Shown here piece after piece: positions 18,483 through 28,342 of a stretch of DNA of 64,000 nucleotides. The stretch is from Aureimonas endophytica (lineage in GTDB: Bacteria; Pseudomonadota; Alphaproteobacteria; Rhizobiales; Rhizobiaceae). The notes beneath the pieces are model-generated. The model ran no database searches. It had not been told where the DNA came from and worked only from the letters and a program-made list of their open reading frames with translations. The stretch lies in NCBI RefSeq assembly GCF_014642635.1, contig NZ_BMIQ01000008.1, forward strand, positions 1-64,000. The letters run 5' to 3'. Position 1 is the first letter of the stretch. Every line of letters begins with the position of its first letter. The position numbers were made by a program, and so were the translations under genes.

Positions 18483-18668
18483 GGATCGCTCACCGAACCG
18501 GGATGCTGCGCCGCCATAATGAGCGCAGGCGGCAGCGGTGCCAAGGTCCCCCCGGACGCGAAAGCGTGAAAGCCGATGGCCGGGCAAGCGTTGATCCGGC
18601 CTGCGGCGGCTTGTAGGGACGGCGCGACGCGCCCGCCGAAAGCGGCGCCCGAGCCATCGAGGTGTTCA

Positions 18669-21263
18669 GTGATCGAAGCGGCCGTCGCGCGGAGCATCCG
18701 CCATCCCTGGCTGGTGATCGTCCTCGCCCTCATCGCGACGGGCGTGGCCGCCTGGTGGACCGCGACGCGCTTCGCCATCAACACCGACACGACGCGCCTC
18801 ATCGCCTCGGACCTGCCCTATCGCCAGGACGAGATCGCCTTCGCCAAGGCCTTTCCGCAGACGCAGGACCTCGTCGTCGCGGTTCTCGACGGGCCGACGC
18901 CGGAGACCACCGACCGGGCGAGCATGAAACTCGCCGAGGCGCTGCGCGGCCGGCCGGACATGTTCGGCGATGTCGCGCGCCCCGACGCGACGCCCTTCCT
19001 GGCGCGGAACGGCCTGCTCCTCCAGCCGCTCGACGCGGTGCGCAAGGCGGCGGGCGAATTGACCGTGCAGGCGCCGCTCCTCGTCGCCCTCGCCCGCGAT
19101 CCCTCGCTGCGCGGCCTCGCCGACGCGCTGACCGGCCTGCTCCAGGGCGCGGCGCGCCAGCCGGACGCCTTCCGCAATGCCGGCCCGCAATTCGAGGCCT
19201 TCTCGCGCAGCCTGCGCGAGGCGATAAACGGACGCAGCGAGCCGATCTCCTGGCGCGATCTCCTCTCGGCGGAACCCGATCCGGGCGCCCGCCGGGCGAT
19301 CGTCCTGCTGAAGCCGGTGCTCGACTACAAGTCGCTAGAGCCGGGCGGCGCGGCGATCCGCCTCCTGCGCCAGCTCGCGGCCGAGACGGGCGTCCTCGCC
19401 GAAGGCGTGACGCTACGCCTCACCGGCCCGGTGCCGCTGGCCGACCAGGAATTCGCGACGGTGGCGGAAAATGCCGGGCTGAACCTGTCGCTGACGCTCG
19501 CCGCCGTCGCGCTGATCCTCTTCGCGGCGCTCCGCTCGGGCCGGCTGATCGCGGCGGTGCTCATCACGCTTCTCGCCGGCCTCGTCGTCACCTCCGGCAT
19601 CGGCCTCGCGCTGGTCGGCGAGCTCAATCTCATCTCCGTCGCCTTCGCCGTCCTCTTCATCGGCCTCGGCGTCGATTTCGGCATCCAGGTCGCGGTGCGC
19701 TATCGCGCCGAACGCTTCGGCATCGACCATATTCCGGAAGCGCTGCTGCGCGCCGCGCGCGGCGTGCGCCTGTCGCTGACGCTTGCCGCCGTGTCGCTGC
19801 TCGCCGGTTTCTTCTCGTTCCTGCCGACCGAATTCAGCGGCGTCTCCGAACTCGGCCTCATCGCCGGCATCGGCATGATCGTCGCCTTCGTCGCCAATCT
19901 GACGCTGCTGCCCGCCCTCATCGCCGTGATGGGCACGCGGCCGGAGCGGGAGGCGATCGAGACCGCCTCGCTCGCCGAGATCGACCACTGGATCGCCCGC
20001 CATCGCCGTCTGGTGATCGTGCTGACGGGTCTCCTCGTTCTCGCCGGCCTGCCCTTCCTTCTGACGCTGCCCTTCGATTCCAATCCGATGAACCTGCGCA
20101 GCCAGAGCGTCGAATCGGTTTCGACCTTCATCGACCTGTCGAAGACGCCGCGAACCGCGCCGAACAAGCTCGACATCCTCGTGCCCTCGGAGGCCGATAT
20201 TCCGGCGGTCAGCGCGAAGCTCGCGGCCCTGCCGGAAGTCGCCGGCACGGTCAGCCTCGCGACATTCGTTCCGAGCGAGCAGGAGGCGAAGCTCGCCGCG
20301 ATCGGCGCGGCGCGGGCGGCGCTGGCGCCGGCCTTCGGCGCGCCTCTGCCGCCCCCAAGCGACACCGAGACGATCGTCGCGCTCCGCCGCGCCGCCGGCT
20401 CGCTGCGGCAGGCAGCGGCGCTGTCGCAATCGGCCGGGGCGCTCGGCCAGGTGCTGGAGCGCCTCGCCGATGCGGGCCCCGAGGTGCGCGAGTGGGCGAG
20501 CCAGGCGGTCTTCGCCAATTTCCCGGCCCTGATGCAGGCGATCGGCGCGGCCGTTTCCGCCGAACCGGTGACGCGCGCCAGCCTGCCGCCGGATCTCGTC
20601 GCCGACTGGATCGCGCCGGACGGACGGGCCCGCATTCAGGTCTCGCCCGCCGGCAATTCCAACGACAATGCGGTGATCGCCCGCTTCGCCGACGCGGTGC
20701 GCAGCGTCGCGCCGAACGCGACGGGTGCGCCGATCGGCATCATCGAGGGCGGCCATACGATCGTGCGCGCCTTCGCCGAGGCCGGGCTCTATGCCCTGGT
20801 GGTGATCACCATCATCCTCTGGGTGGCGCTGCGGCGCTTTCTCGACGTGGTGCTGGCGCTCGGGCCGCTCGTCCTCGCCGGCATCCTGACGCTGGAAGCC
20901 GCGAGCCTCGTCGGCCTGCCGCTGAACTTCGCCAATATCATCGCCCTGCCCCTGATGTTCGGGGTCGGCGTCGCCTTCCACATCTACTATCTGATCGCCT
21001 GGCGGGCGGGCATCACCGACGTCCTGGCCTCCAGCCTGACGCGGGCGATCTTCTTCTCGGCGCTGACGACGGGCGTCGCCTTCGGCAGCCTCTATGCGTC
21101 GAGCCATCCAGGCACGTCGAGCATGGGCGAGTTGCTCGCCATCTCGCTCGTCTTCACGCTGCTCGCCGCCTTCATCGTCGTACCGGCCTTCCTCGGGCCG
21201 CCGCCCCCGGTCGATCCGAAGGCGGCGGCAAGACTCGGCTACGGCACGAGCCGCAAGGGCTGA
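18669..21263 (+). CDS. hpnN: Hopanoid transporter HpnN (RND/MMPL family)
   Basis: Large inner-membrane RND-type transporter that moves hopanoids toward the outer membrane. 864 residues from GTG 18669, which has GAGG six bases upstream. Architecture: TM1 (HPWLVIVLALIATGVAAWW), a periplasmic loop, five TMs including FAVLFIGLGVDFGIQVAVRY, a second TM/loop (RLVIVLTGLLVLAGLPFLL) and five more TMs including IALPLMFGVGVAFHIYYLI. GVDFGIQ and GVGVAFHIYYL are the RND TM4-type signatures. It is divergent from hpnH. Confidence 0.92.
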   Translation: MIEAAVARSIRHPWLVIVLALIATGVAAWWTATRFAINTDTTRLIASDLPYRQDEIAFAKAFPQTQDLVVAVLDGPTPETTDRASMKLAEALRGRPDMFGDVARPDATPFLARNGLLLQPLDAVRKAAGELTVQAPLLVALARDPSLRGLADALTGLLQGAARQPDAFRNAGPQFEAFSRSLREAINGRSEPISWRDLLSAEPDPGARRAIVLLKPVLDYKSLEPGGAAIRLLRQLAAETGVLAEGVTLRLTGPVPLADQEFATVAENAGLNLSLTLAAVALILFAALRSGRLIAAVLITLLAGLVVTSGIGLALVGELNLISVAFAVLFIGLGVDFGIQVAVRYRAERFGIDHIPEALLRAARGVRLSLTLAAVSLLAGFFSFLPTEFSGVSELGLIAGIGMIVAFVANLTLLPALIAVMGTRPEREAIETASLAEIDHWIARHRRLVIVLTGLLVLAGLPFLLTLPFDSNPMNLRSQSVESVSTFIDLSKTPRTAPNKLDILVPSEADIPAVSAKLAALPEVAGTVSLATFVPSEQEAKLAAIGAARAALAPAFGAPLPPPSDTETIVALRRAAGSLRQAAALSQSAGALGQVLERLADAGPEVREWASQAVFANFPALMQAIGAAVSAEPVTRASLPPDLVADWIAPDGRARIQVSPAGNSNDNAVIARFADAVRSVAPNATGAPIGIIEGGHTIVRAFAEAGLYALVVITIILWVALRRFLDVVLALGPLVLAGILTLEAASLVGLPLNFANIIALPLMFGVGVAFHIYYLIAWRAGITDVLASSLTRAIFFSALTTGVAFGSLYASSHPGTSSMGELLAISLVFTLLAAFIVVPAFLGPPPPVDPKAAARLGYGTSRKG

Positions 21264-21274
21264 GGCTGGCCCTT
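21255..21274. terminator. Possible hairpin between hpnN and cheT
   Basis: AAGGGC (21255-21260) and GCCCTT (21269-21274) can pair across an 8-base loop exactly at the junction of the convergent hpnN and cheT stops. There is no clear U-tract on either side, so intrinsic termination is uncertain. Confidence 0.3.
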
Positions 21275-21630
21275 CAGAGCATCTCCAACTCGCCGGCCCG
21301 GACCTTCGGCCCGGTATCGGTCGAGCCGTCGTCGCCGGAAAGCCGGCTGCGCAGATCCGAAAGGCGGATGGACTGCAAGGGTCCGTCCATGTCGAGCGGC
21401 AGGTCGCCCGGCGTCCATTCGGCCATCAGCATCAGGAACTGCGCCAGTTCCGCCAGATGCTGCTGGACGAAGTCGATATCCTGCGCGGCGGTGATCAGGT
21501 CGTCGTCGCTCGCCTGCCGCTTGCCGCTCGCATCGGGCAGGAAACGGTGCATCTCATCGACCCGGAGGGCGAGTTCGTCGCATTCGGCGGACAGGACGGA
21601 GAGCAGTCTCACCACTGTTCCAACGGCCAT
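21274..21630 (-). CDS. cheT: CheT, small chemotaxis protein
   Basis: 118 residues, last gene of the chemotaxis operon. It is largely helical (SAECDELALRVDEMHRFL and AAQDIDFVQQHLAELAQFLMLM) with an acidic C terminus. It holds a D-x3-Q sequence (DFVQQ), the form of the CheZ phosphatase motif. Position after cheD and size match CheT (Orf10) of Sinorhizobium meliloti, which binds the methyltransferase CheR. Identification is by position and composition, not by strong sequence landmarks. Confidence 0.7.
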   Translation of the reverse strand: MAVGTVVRLLSVLSAECDELALRVDEMHRFLPDASGKRQASDDDLITAAQDIDFVQQHLAELAQFLMLMAEWTPGDLPLDMDGPLQSIRLSDLRSRLSGDDGSTDTGPKVRAGELEML

Positions 21631-21669
21631 GATGGGGTCCTTCGTGTTCAGCCGGTGGCAAGCTTCGGA

Positions 21670-22230
21670 TCAGAAGAGTTCGAGATCGCCGCCCGCCGGC
21701 ATCGGCGCGGGGCGGAAGGCGGGCGCGGGCGCCACGGGACGGCGCGGCGCGGCGACGGTCTTCTCCATCAGGATCTGCCGCGCCCGGCCGCTATGCGGCC
21801 AGTATTCGATGCGCCGCCCCTGGTCGCCGCCGAGATCGCCGCCGACATAGGCGATGCCTTCCATCTCGAGGAAGCGCTTGGCGAAGGCGCCGTTCTTGGC
21901 GCCGATATCCGACAGGCCGTCGACGGTGCGGGCGCCGCCGAACAGCTTGGCCTCCAGCGCGTGCCGGCGCGCGCCCTTCTTCAGAAGGCCGTTCACCAGG
22001 AGCTCCATCAGATAGAGGCCATAGGATTCCGACTGCGTCTGCGCCCCGGCATTCATGTCGCCGGGCAGGAGGAAATGGTTCATGCCGCCGACGCCGGCGC
22101 CGGGATCGCGAATGCAGGCCGCGACGCAGGAGCCGAGAAGCGTGGTCATCACCACGTCCGGGTCGGTATCGACCTTCGCCTCCCCCTGGATGATGTGGAC
22201 GCGCCGCCAGTTTCCGGGTGTACGGGTCAT
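21670..22230 (-). CDS. cheD: Chemoreceptor glutamine deamidase CheD
   Basis: Deamidates glutamines on chemoreceptors to create methylation sites. 186 residues. The catalytic Cys is in [13 protein letters not shown] and the His in [27 protein letters not shown] and AKLFGGA are further family blocks. The C terminus ends in a proline-rich tail and GGDLELF. ATG 22230 overlaps the cheY2 stop (ATGA). Confidence 0.93.
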   Translation of the reverse strand: MTRTPGNWRRVHIIQGEAKVDTDPDVVMTTLLGSCVAACIRDPGAGVGGMNHFLLPGDMNAGAQTQSESYGLYLMELLVNGLLKKGARRHALEAKLFGGARTVDGLSDIGAKNGAFAKRFLEMEGIAYVGGDLGGDQGRRIEYWPHSGRARQILMEKTVAAPRRPVAPAPAFRPAPMPAGGDLELF

Positions 22231-22616
22231 GCCAATCGCCCGACGACCGCTTCGATCGTCTTCTGGAGGACGGGAACGGTGATGGGTTTCACCAGGAAGT
22301 TGTTGACGCCGAGGGCGGCGGCCTTCTGGACGAGCTCCTTGTTGCCGCGGCCCGAGAGGATGATGAAGGGCACCTTCTTGGTGGGCGCGTAGGAGCGGAT
22401 GGCCTGGAGGAGCTGGAGGCCGTCGAGTTTCGGCATGTTGAAGTCGGAGATGACGATGTGGCAGGGCGAGGCCATCATCGATTTCAGGGCCTGCTCGCCG
22501 TCTTCGGCGGTGACGATGTTGCGGATGCCGAGCTGGTCGAGGGCGTCGCGGATCAGCATGCGGCTGGTGCGCTGATCGTCGACGATCATGACCTTCAATT
22601 GTGCCCTGAGGCTCAT
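22227..22616 (-). CDS. cheY2: Chemotaxis response regulator CheY2
   Basis: Single-domain receiver, 129 residues. Acidic pocket D13/D14, phospho-acceptor D58 (ISDFNMP) and K110 (FLVKP). In rhizobia with two CheY proteins, CheY2 is the flagellar-motor effector; this assignment follows its position between cheB and cheD. A 170-base gap separates it from cheB. Confidence 0.92.
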   Translation of the reverse strand: MSLRAQLKVMIVDDQRTSRMLIRDALDQLGIRNIVTAEDGEQALKSMMASPCHIVISDFNMPKLDGLQLLQAIRSYAPTKKVPFIILSGRGNKELVQKAAALGVNNFLVKPITVPVLQKTIEAVVGRLA

Positions 22617-22785
22617 GGCCTGCTGTCCTTTCAGATGATCCCCTGATCGCCGGCATTCGATACCTGGCTAGTATCATAATGCCCAACCTGCCAACGGATC
22701 GTTGACGAACGGGTAAAAGCGACGGAAAACTCGTCTCCAAACCCGACTTTTGGTTGCGCGACCGACCCGTTTCGTCTAGTCTTGG

Positions 22786-23820
22786 TCATGCGAAGATTTG
22801 CTCGGCGATCCGGCCGAGCGGGACGCGGCGCTCGGCCGCGCCGATCTCGAAGGCGACGCGCGGCATGCCGTAGACGAGCGACGTCGCCTCGTCCTGCGCC
22901 ATGGTGCGCGCGCCCTGGCGTCGCATCGCCAGCAGACCGTCCGCGCCGTCGCGTCCCATGCCGGTCAGGATCACGCCGGTCATGTTGCGGATCCCGGCAG
23001 CGCTGATCGAATGGAAGAGCACATCGACGGAGGGGCGATGGCCCTGCACCGTGTCCTCGTCGGTCAGGATGCAGCGCAGGCCGACGCCCGCCCTTCCCTT
23101 CACCGCCAGATGCTTGCCGCCCGGCGCCAGATAGACGCGCCCCGGCGCGATCGCCTCGCCATTCTGCGCCTCGGCCACCTCGGCCTTGCAGATGCGGTTC
23201 AGCCGCGCGGCGAAGGAGCCGGTGAAGGCCGCCGGCAGATGCTGCACGATCAGCGTCGGCGGACAGTCGGCGGGAAAGCCGGAGAGAAGATTCATCAGCG
23301 CCTCGACGCCGCCGGTCGAAGAGCCGACACCGATGATGTCCGGCCAGCCGCCATGGCGCGCGACGGAGGGCCGGGCCTCGACGGCGCTCGGGCTCGGCGC
23401 CTTCGGCGCGACGCGGGTCGCGAGCTGGCGCTTCGATTTCGCCGCCTCGCGGATCATCGGCGGCAGCGTCTCGAACGTGTTGCCCTGGGCGCCGTTGGGC
23501 TTCGAGATGCAGTCGAAGGCGCCGATCTCCAGCGCCGTCAGCGTCGCCGCCGCGCCGGGCTGGGTGAGGTTCGACACCATGATCACCGGCGTCGGCCGCA
23601 GCCGCATGATCTTCGACAGGAATTCGAGGCCGTTCATGTTCGGCATCTCGATGTCGAGCGTGATGACGTCCGGGTCGAGCTGCTTGATCTTCTCGCGCGC
23701 ATCGAGCGGATTGGACGCCTCGCCGACGACCTCGATCCCGTCGGCGCCGTCGATCGAGCGACGCAGCAGGGCGCGCATGGTGGCGGAATCGTCGACGACG
23801 AGAACGCGAACCGGGGTCAT
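22786..23820 (-). CDS. cheB: Chemotaxis methylesterase/deamidase CheB
   Basis: Removes methyl groups from chemoreceptors; activated by CheA phosphorylation. 344 residues. The N-terminal receiver has D10/D11 and phospho-acceptor D56 (TLDIEMP). A linker of about 40 residues follows, then the esterase domain with the Ser-His-Asp triad (GVGSSTGG, VQHLP, GMGRDGADG). Start overlaps the cheR stop (ATGA). Confidence 0.95.
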   Translation of the reverse strand: MTPVRVLVVDDSATMRALLRRSIDGADGIEVVGEASNPLDAREKIKQLDPDVITLDIEMPNMNGLEFLSKIMRLRPTPVIMVSNLTQPGAAATLTALEIGAFDCISKPNGAQGNTFETLPPMIREAAKSKRQLATRVAPKAPSPSAVEARPSVARHGGWPDIIGVGSSTGGVEALMNLLSGFPADCPPTLIVQHLPAAFTGSFAARLNRICKAEVAEAQNGEAIAPGRVYLAPGGKHLAVKGRAGVGLRCILTDEDTVQGHRPSVDVLFHSISAAGIRNMTGVILTGMGRDGADGLLAMRRQGARTMAQDEATSLVYGMPRVAFEIGAAERRVPLGRIAEQIFA

Positions 23821-24710
23821 CGTCCATCTCCCGACTGGAAGCGATAGGCGGTGGTCCCCTCATAGGAGAGGAAGGTCTGGCAGGGTCCGGTCAGGCGTTC
23901 GGAATGGCCGATATAGAGCCAGGCCCCCGGTTCCATGTAGTCGCAGAAGCGGCGCCAGATGCGCTCGCGCGTCGGCTGATCGAAATAGATCGTGACATTG
24001 CGGCAGAAGATGGCGTTGAAGCGCCCCTTCATCGGCCAGTCGCCGATGAGGTTCAACTCGCGGAAGGAGACGATGGTGCGCAGCGCCTCGTCCACCTCGA
24101 AGCGGCGCGTATCGCCGCCGCCGCCGCGCGTCTCGCTGAACCAGCGCCGCCGCAGTTCCTGCGGCACGGCCGCGATCGCGTCCTCGTCGTAGATCCCGGC
24201 GCGGCCGAAGGCGACGACGTTCGGATCGATGTCCGAGGCGAGGACGCGCACGTCGTATTCGGCGGCATCCGGCATCATGGACAGGATGGTCAGGGCGATC
24301 GAATAGGGCTCGTGGCCGTTCGAGCACCCGGCCGACCAGATCCGCACCCGGCCGCCGCGCTTGGCATTGGCGAGCAGCGGCGGCAGGAGATGCGAGCGCA
24401 GATGCTCGAAATGGTGATTCTCGCGGAAGAAGCTGGTGACGTTGGTCGTCAGCGCCGCCATCATGGTCATGCGCTCGCCGGCGCCGCTCTCGCCGGCGAT
24501 CAGGGCGCAATAGTCGCGGAAGCTGCCGAGCCCGAGGGCGCGCAGCCGCTTGGCGAGCCGCGAATAGACGAGCGTCGTCTTCGAGGGCGGGATCAGGATG
24601 CCGGCATCCTCGTGGAGGATGCGCGCGATCGTGTCGAAATCGGCCTCCGTCAGGAGAAATTCGCCGTCAACGGCGGGCCGTTCCGAGCTTCTGGCTTTGG
24701 TGTTCAGCAC
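23817..24710 (-). CDS. cheR: Chemoreceptor methyltransferase CheR
   Basis: SAM-dependent methylation of receptor glutamates. 297 residues. A helical N-terminal domain (LTEADFDTIARILHEDAGILIPPSK) is followed by the methyltransferase fold with WSAGCSNGHEPYSIAL (SAM loop) and FNAIFCRNVTIYFD. The first gene of the operon carries a C-terminal WxxF tail that may dock this enzyme. Confidence 0.95.
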   Translation of the reverse strand: MLNTKARSSERPAVDGEFLLTEADFDTIARILHEDAGILIPPSKTTLVYSRLAKRLRALGLGSFRDYCALIAGESGAGERMTMMAALTTNVTSFFRENHHFEHLRSHLLPPLLANAKRGGRVRIWSAGCSNGHEPYSIALTILSMMPDAAEYDVRVLASDIDPNVVAFGRAGIYDEDAIAAVPQELRRRWFSETRGGGGDTRRFEVDEALRTIVSFRELNLIGDWPMKGRFNAIFCRNVTIYFDQPTRERIWRRFCDYMEPGAWLYIGHSERLTGPCQTFLSYEGTTAYRFQSGDGR

Positions 24711-24837
24711 GGGAATGCCTCAAGTGCACTGGCGGTCGGGCGGCCCTGCCCTTTCTCGCGCGGACCGGCGGCGACGCCCTCGGGCGCGCCGAACCGGGTC
24801 CGGCCGAAGATGGCGGCGCGAGATCGGGCGAACCGGC

Positions 24838-25302
24838 TCAGGCGGCCATCTCGACCTGCGGCAGGACGCCGTCGAGCGCGATCAGCGAGATCATGCGGCC
24901 CTCGATCGCCATCACGCCGCGCACGAAGCTTTTGGCGAGTTCCGAGCCGACTTCCGGCGTCGGCTGCAACAGCTCGTCCGTGACCGTCAGAATGTCGGAC
25001 ACGGCATCGACGAGCAGGCCGACGAGCTGCTGGTTGACCCGGACGACGATGATCACGGACCGGGCGGTCGGCTGGATCCGGCCGAAGCCGAGCCGCGCCG
25101 CGAGGTCGATGATCGGCAGGACCGTGCCGCGCAGATTGATCACGCCCGTCACGAAGGAGGGCGAGTGCGGCAGCGGCGTCGCCGGCGCGAAGCCGCGGAT
25201 CTCGCGCACCGACTGGATGTCGACGCAGAATTCCTGCTCGGCGATGCGGAAGGCGATGAGCTCCTCGGCCGCGCCGTTTTCGATGGCTTTCGTTCGTGAC
25301 AT
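24838..25302 (-). CDS. cheW: Chemotaxis coupling protein CheW
   Basis: Links chemoreceptors to CheA. 154 residues, one CheW domain: LIAFRIAEQEFCVDIQSVREIRG, then GVINLRGTVLPIIDLAARLG (the conserved NLRG block) and VGLLVDAVSDIL. ATG 25302 is preferred; much longer open frames upstream run in a shadow frame of cheA. Five bases separate it from cheA. Confidence 0.95.
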   Translation of the reverse strand: MSRTKAIENGAAEELIAFRIAEQEFCVDIQSVREIRGFAPATPLPHSPSFVTGVINLRGTVLPIIDLAARLGFGRIQPTARSVIIVVRVNQQLVGLLVDAVSDILTVTDELLQPTPEVGSELAKSFVRGVMAIEGRMISLIALDGVLPQVEMAA

Positions 25303-25307
25303 GCGAA

Positions 25308-27554
25308 TTACTCCGCCGCTTGGAGGTTGATGCCGGAATAGTGCTGCTCGGACCGACCCGTCGCGGCGACGACGTCGATATCGAGAATGAGAGCGACGCG
25401 GCCATCGCCGAGGATGGTGGCGGCGGCCACACCAGGAACATGCCCGTAATTCGTTTCCAGGCTCTTGATCACGACCTGGCGCTGGCCCTGGATCGCATCG
25501 ACGAGAAGCGCGGAGCGTCCGCCATTCTCCGTCTCGACCAGGATGGCGACGCCGCCTTCGGCATCGGTCTGGTCGTAGCGGTAGCCGAGCCGCTGGGCGA
25601 CGTCGACGAGCGGCAGGAAGTGGTCGCGCACCGAGATGACCCGCTGGCCGCGGCCGAAATTGCGCACCTCGCCCGGCTTCGGCTTCAGCGTCTCGATGAT
25701 CGCCGTCAGCGGCACGACCAGCGTGTGCTCGCCGGCCGTGACGATCATGCCGTCGAGGACGGCGAGCGTCAGCGGCAGGCTCATGGTGAAGACCGAGCCC
25801 TCGCCCGGCCGCGAGGAGATCGAGACGCGCCCGCCGAGCGCCTGTACCGAGCGCTTCACGACATCCATGCCGACGCCGCGGCCCGACAGTTCGGAAACGA
25901 CGTCCTTGGTCGAGAAGCCCGGCAGGAAGATGAGGTTGTCCGTTTCCTCGTCGGTGAGGACGGCATCGGCCGGGATGAGGTTCTTCGTCACCGCGATGTT
26001 GCGCACCACGGCCCGGTTGATGCCGGCGCCGTCGTCCGAGATCTCGATCACGATGCGCCCGGAGCGGTGCATGGCGGCGACGCGGACGGTGCCCTCTTCC
26101 GACTTGCCGGCGGCGCGACGCTTCTCCGGCACCTCGACGCCGTGGTCGATGGCGTTGCGGATCATGTGCGTCAGCGGGTCCGACAGGCGCTCGATGACGG
26201 TCTTGTCGACTTCGGTCCACTCGCCTTCCGTCACCAGACGGACCTGCTTGCCCGTGATGTCGGCGACCTCGCGCACGAGGCGCGGCAGCTTCTGGAAGAC
26301 CGACTTCACCGGCTGGGCGCGGATGGCCATGACGCTGTCCTGGATCTCGCGCGTCAGCTGCTCCAGCTCGTCCATGCCCATGGCGACGTCGGAGGCGCGG
26401 GCGAGGCCCGCCTGGGCGACGCGCTGCGAGAGCATGACCTGATGGATCACCAGTTCGCCGACGAGGTTGATCAGGCGATCGACGCGGTCGAGATCGACGC
26501 GGATCGTGGCGGGCGCCTGCCCGCCGGCGCCTTCGGCGGACGCCGCGGCCGGCGCGGCGCGGGCGCGCGGCGGCTCCGGCGTCGCGGCGGGAGCCGGCGC
26601 GGAAGCGGCCGGTTCGGGCGCGGCGGCGGCCACCGGCGCGGGGGCCGGCGCGGCCGTGACGACCGGCATGTCGTCATCGTCGTCGGTGATGCCGTGGCTC
26701 GGCGAATCGGCCTGGATCTGCGCGAGAAGCGCGGCCAGCGCGCCGTCGATCTCGCCGGCATCGGCCCCCGCCTCGACCGCCTCGATCGTCAGGTCGCAGT
26801 CCCATTCGACGAATTCGAAGATCTCGCGGATCGCGCGCTCCTCGGCGGCGGTCGTCAGATCGATCGTCCAGGCGAGATAGGCGCCCTCGGGCTGGAGCTC
26901 GCCGAAGGCCGGCAGCTCGCTCACGTCGCAGGACACCATGCCGCTGCCGAGCGCCAGGCACTCGCGGATCAGGCGCGACGTCTCGTTGGCCTTCTCGTAG
27001 AGCTCGGCCCGGGGCTTGAAGGTGATGCGGAAGCGGGAGGACGCCCCGTCGCCGCCGAACATGTCCGAGAGATCGACGCAGACCGGCGTGAAATCGAGCC
27101 CGTCCATGCCGTCGTCATAGACGACCTCGGAGCTGGCGCTCGGGGCGGCGGCCGGGGCCGCGCCGGCCTTGCCGCCGACCAGCGCCGTCAGCTCCTCCGT
27201 CACGCTCGCCGTCCGGGCCGCGTTCGGCGTGCCGCCGTCGCGCGCCGCCGTCACGAGATCGGCGAGAACGTCGGCCGCGCGCAGCATGACCTTGAGGACG
27301 TCCGGCGTCGCCGCCATGCGGTTCGAGCGCAGCTCGTCCAGCGTCGTCTCGAAGATATGGGCGAACTGCACGAGTTCGTTGAGATTGAAGGCGCCGGCGC
27401 CGCCCTTGATCGAATGGACGGCACGGAACACGGCATTTACCGTGTCGGAATTGGCCGTGCCGTTCTCCATGGCGAGGAGACCGGCTTCGAGTTCGCCGAG
27501 GCCATCGGCGCATTCCTCGAAGAATGTCTGCCGAATTTCTGCCATCGCATCCAT
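25308..27554 (-). CDS. cheA: Chemotaxis histidine kinase CheA
   Basis: Autokinase that phosphorylates CheY1, CheY2 and CheB. 748 residues from ATG 27554 (AAGGGA seven bases upstream; a GTG at 27575 lies before that site). Domains: Hpt with phospho-His H47 in AVHSIKGGAGAF; a central region with an alanine/proline-rich linker (~residues 285-330); P3 dimerisation (DLDRVDRLINLVGELVIHQ); HATPase with N-box HMIRNAIDHGVE, G1 EISDDGAGI and GRGVGMDVV; CheW-like C-terminal domain. Confidence 0.95.
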   Translation of the reverse strand: MDAMAEIRQTFFEECADGLGELEAGLLAMENGTANSDTVNAVFRAVHSIKGGAGAFNLNELVQFAHIFETTLDELRSNRMAATPDVLKVMLRAADVLADLVTAARDGGTPNAARTASVTEELTALVGGKAGAAPAAAPSASSEVVYDDGMDGLDFTPVCVDLSDMFGGDGASSRFRITFKPRAELYEKANETSRLIRECLALGSGMVSCDVSELPAFGELQPEGAYLAWTIDLTTAAEERAIREIFEFVEWDCDLTIEAVEAGADAGEIDGALAALLAQIQADSPSHGITDDDDDMPVVTAAPAPAPVAAAAPEPAASAPAPAATPEPPRARAAPAAASAEGAGGQAPATIRVDLDRVDRLINLVGELVIHQVMLSQRVAQAGLARASDVAMGMDELEQLTREIQDSVMAIRAQPVKSVFQKLPRLVREVADITGKQVRLVTEGEWTEVDKTVIERLSDPLTHMIRNAIDHGVEVPEKRRAAGKSEEGTVRVAAMHRSGRIVIEISDDGAGINRAVVRNIAVTKNLIPADAVLTDEETDNLIFLPGFSTKDVVSELSGRGVGMDVVKRSVQALGGRVSISSRPGEGSVFTMSLPLTLAVLDGMIVTAGEHTLVVPLTAIIETLKPKPGEVRNFGRGQRVISVRDHFLPLVDVAQRLGYRYDQTDAEGGVAILVETENGGRSALLVDAIQGQRQVVIKSLETNYGHVPGVAAATILGDGRVALILDIDVVAATGRSEQHYSGINLQAAE

Positions 27555-27667
27555 GACGAGTTCCCTTGACGTCACGTCGATTGAAGATCCCGAAGAGGCC
27601 GGCGCTGCCCTGGCCGGCGCTGCTTTCGGGACGGATTGGATGCCGACCGGGCCGGTCGGCTTGCGGC

Positions 27668-28036
27668 TCAGGCGGCGACGCGGTTGATGGCGTCGACGAG
27701 CTTGACGGGGTCGAAGGGCTTGACGATCCAGCCGGTGGCGCCGGCGCGGCGGGCGCGGGCCTTCTTCTCGGCATCGCTTTCGGTGGTCAGCACCAGGATG
27801 GGGATGGCGCGGCGCTCGGCATCGGCGCGCACATGCTCGATGAATTCCAGACCGTCCATGCGCGGCATGTTGACGTCCGTCACGATCACGTCCGGCAGGT
27901 CCATGCCGTCCAGAACTTCCAGGCCATGCACGCCGTCCTCGGCCTGCACCACGTTGAAGCCCGCCCCGTTCAGCGCCTGAAACAGCATCTGCCGCATCGT
28001 GCGGGAATCATCGACCGTCAGAATGGTCAGAGCCAT
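27668..28036 (-). CDS. cheY1: Chemotaxis response regulator CheY1
   Basis: 122-residue receiver with D9/D10, phospho-acceptor D54 (VTDVNMP) and lysine in WIVKPFDP. Placed between the STAS gene and cheA, it corresponds to the phosphate-sink CheY1 of the two-CheY system in rhizobia, which drains phosphate from CheY2 through CheA. That role is inferred from position. Confidence 0.92.
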   Translation of the reverse strand: MALTILTVDDSRTMRQMLFQALNGAGFNVVQAEDGVHGLEVLDGMDLPDVIVTDVNMPRMDGLEFIEHVRADAERRAIPILVLTTESDAEKKARARRAGATGWIVKPFDPVKLVDAINRVAA

Positions 28037-28039
28037 GGG

Positions 28040-28342
28040 TCAGGCCTCCTGGGCCAAAAGGGTTTCGACAGTGAAGCCAAGGAGGGCGAGCCCCTCTTCG
28101 AAGCCTTTCGAGGACGTGCCGACCGTGATCGCCTTGCCGTCGGCTTTCCAGGCCGCGACGGCGGCGAGCAGCACCTGGAGGCACTGGCCGCCGAGGCGCT
28201 GCACCTGCGAGGCGTCGAAGCTGACCGGCTTGCCGCGCAGCCCGCTCAGTTCGTGATGCAGCAGCGAGGCCGCCTTGATGTCGAGAACGGCCGGCAGGTC
28301 GTAGCTCGCGGTGCCGCGAGTCGATGGCTTGCGTGGGGGCAT
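28040..28342 (-). CDS. STAS-domain protein of the che operon
   Basis: 100 residues of STAS (anti-sigma antagonist-like) fold: YDLPAVLDIKAASLLHHELSGLRGKPVSFDASQVQRLGGQCLQVLLAA. In the S. meliloti che operon the same position is occupied by orf2, also a STAS protein. Its start overlaps the receptor stop by one base and cheY1 follows three bases after its stop. Function not established. Confidence 0.88.
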   Translation of the reverse strand: MPPRKPSTRGTASYDLPAVLDIKAASLLHHELSGLRGKPVSFDASQVQRLGGQCLQVLLAAVAAWKADGKAITVGTSSKGFEEGLALLGFTVETLLAQEA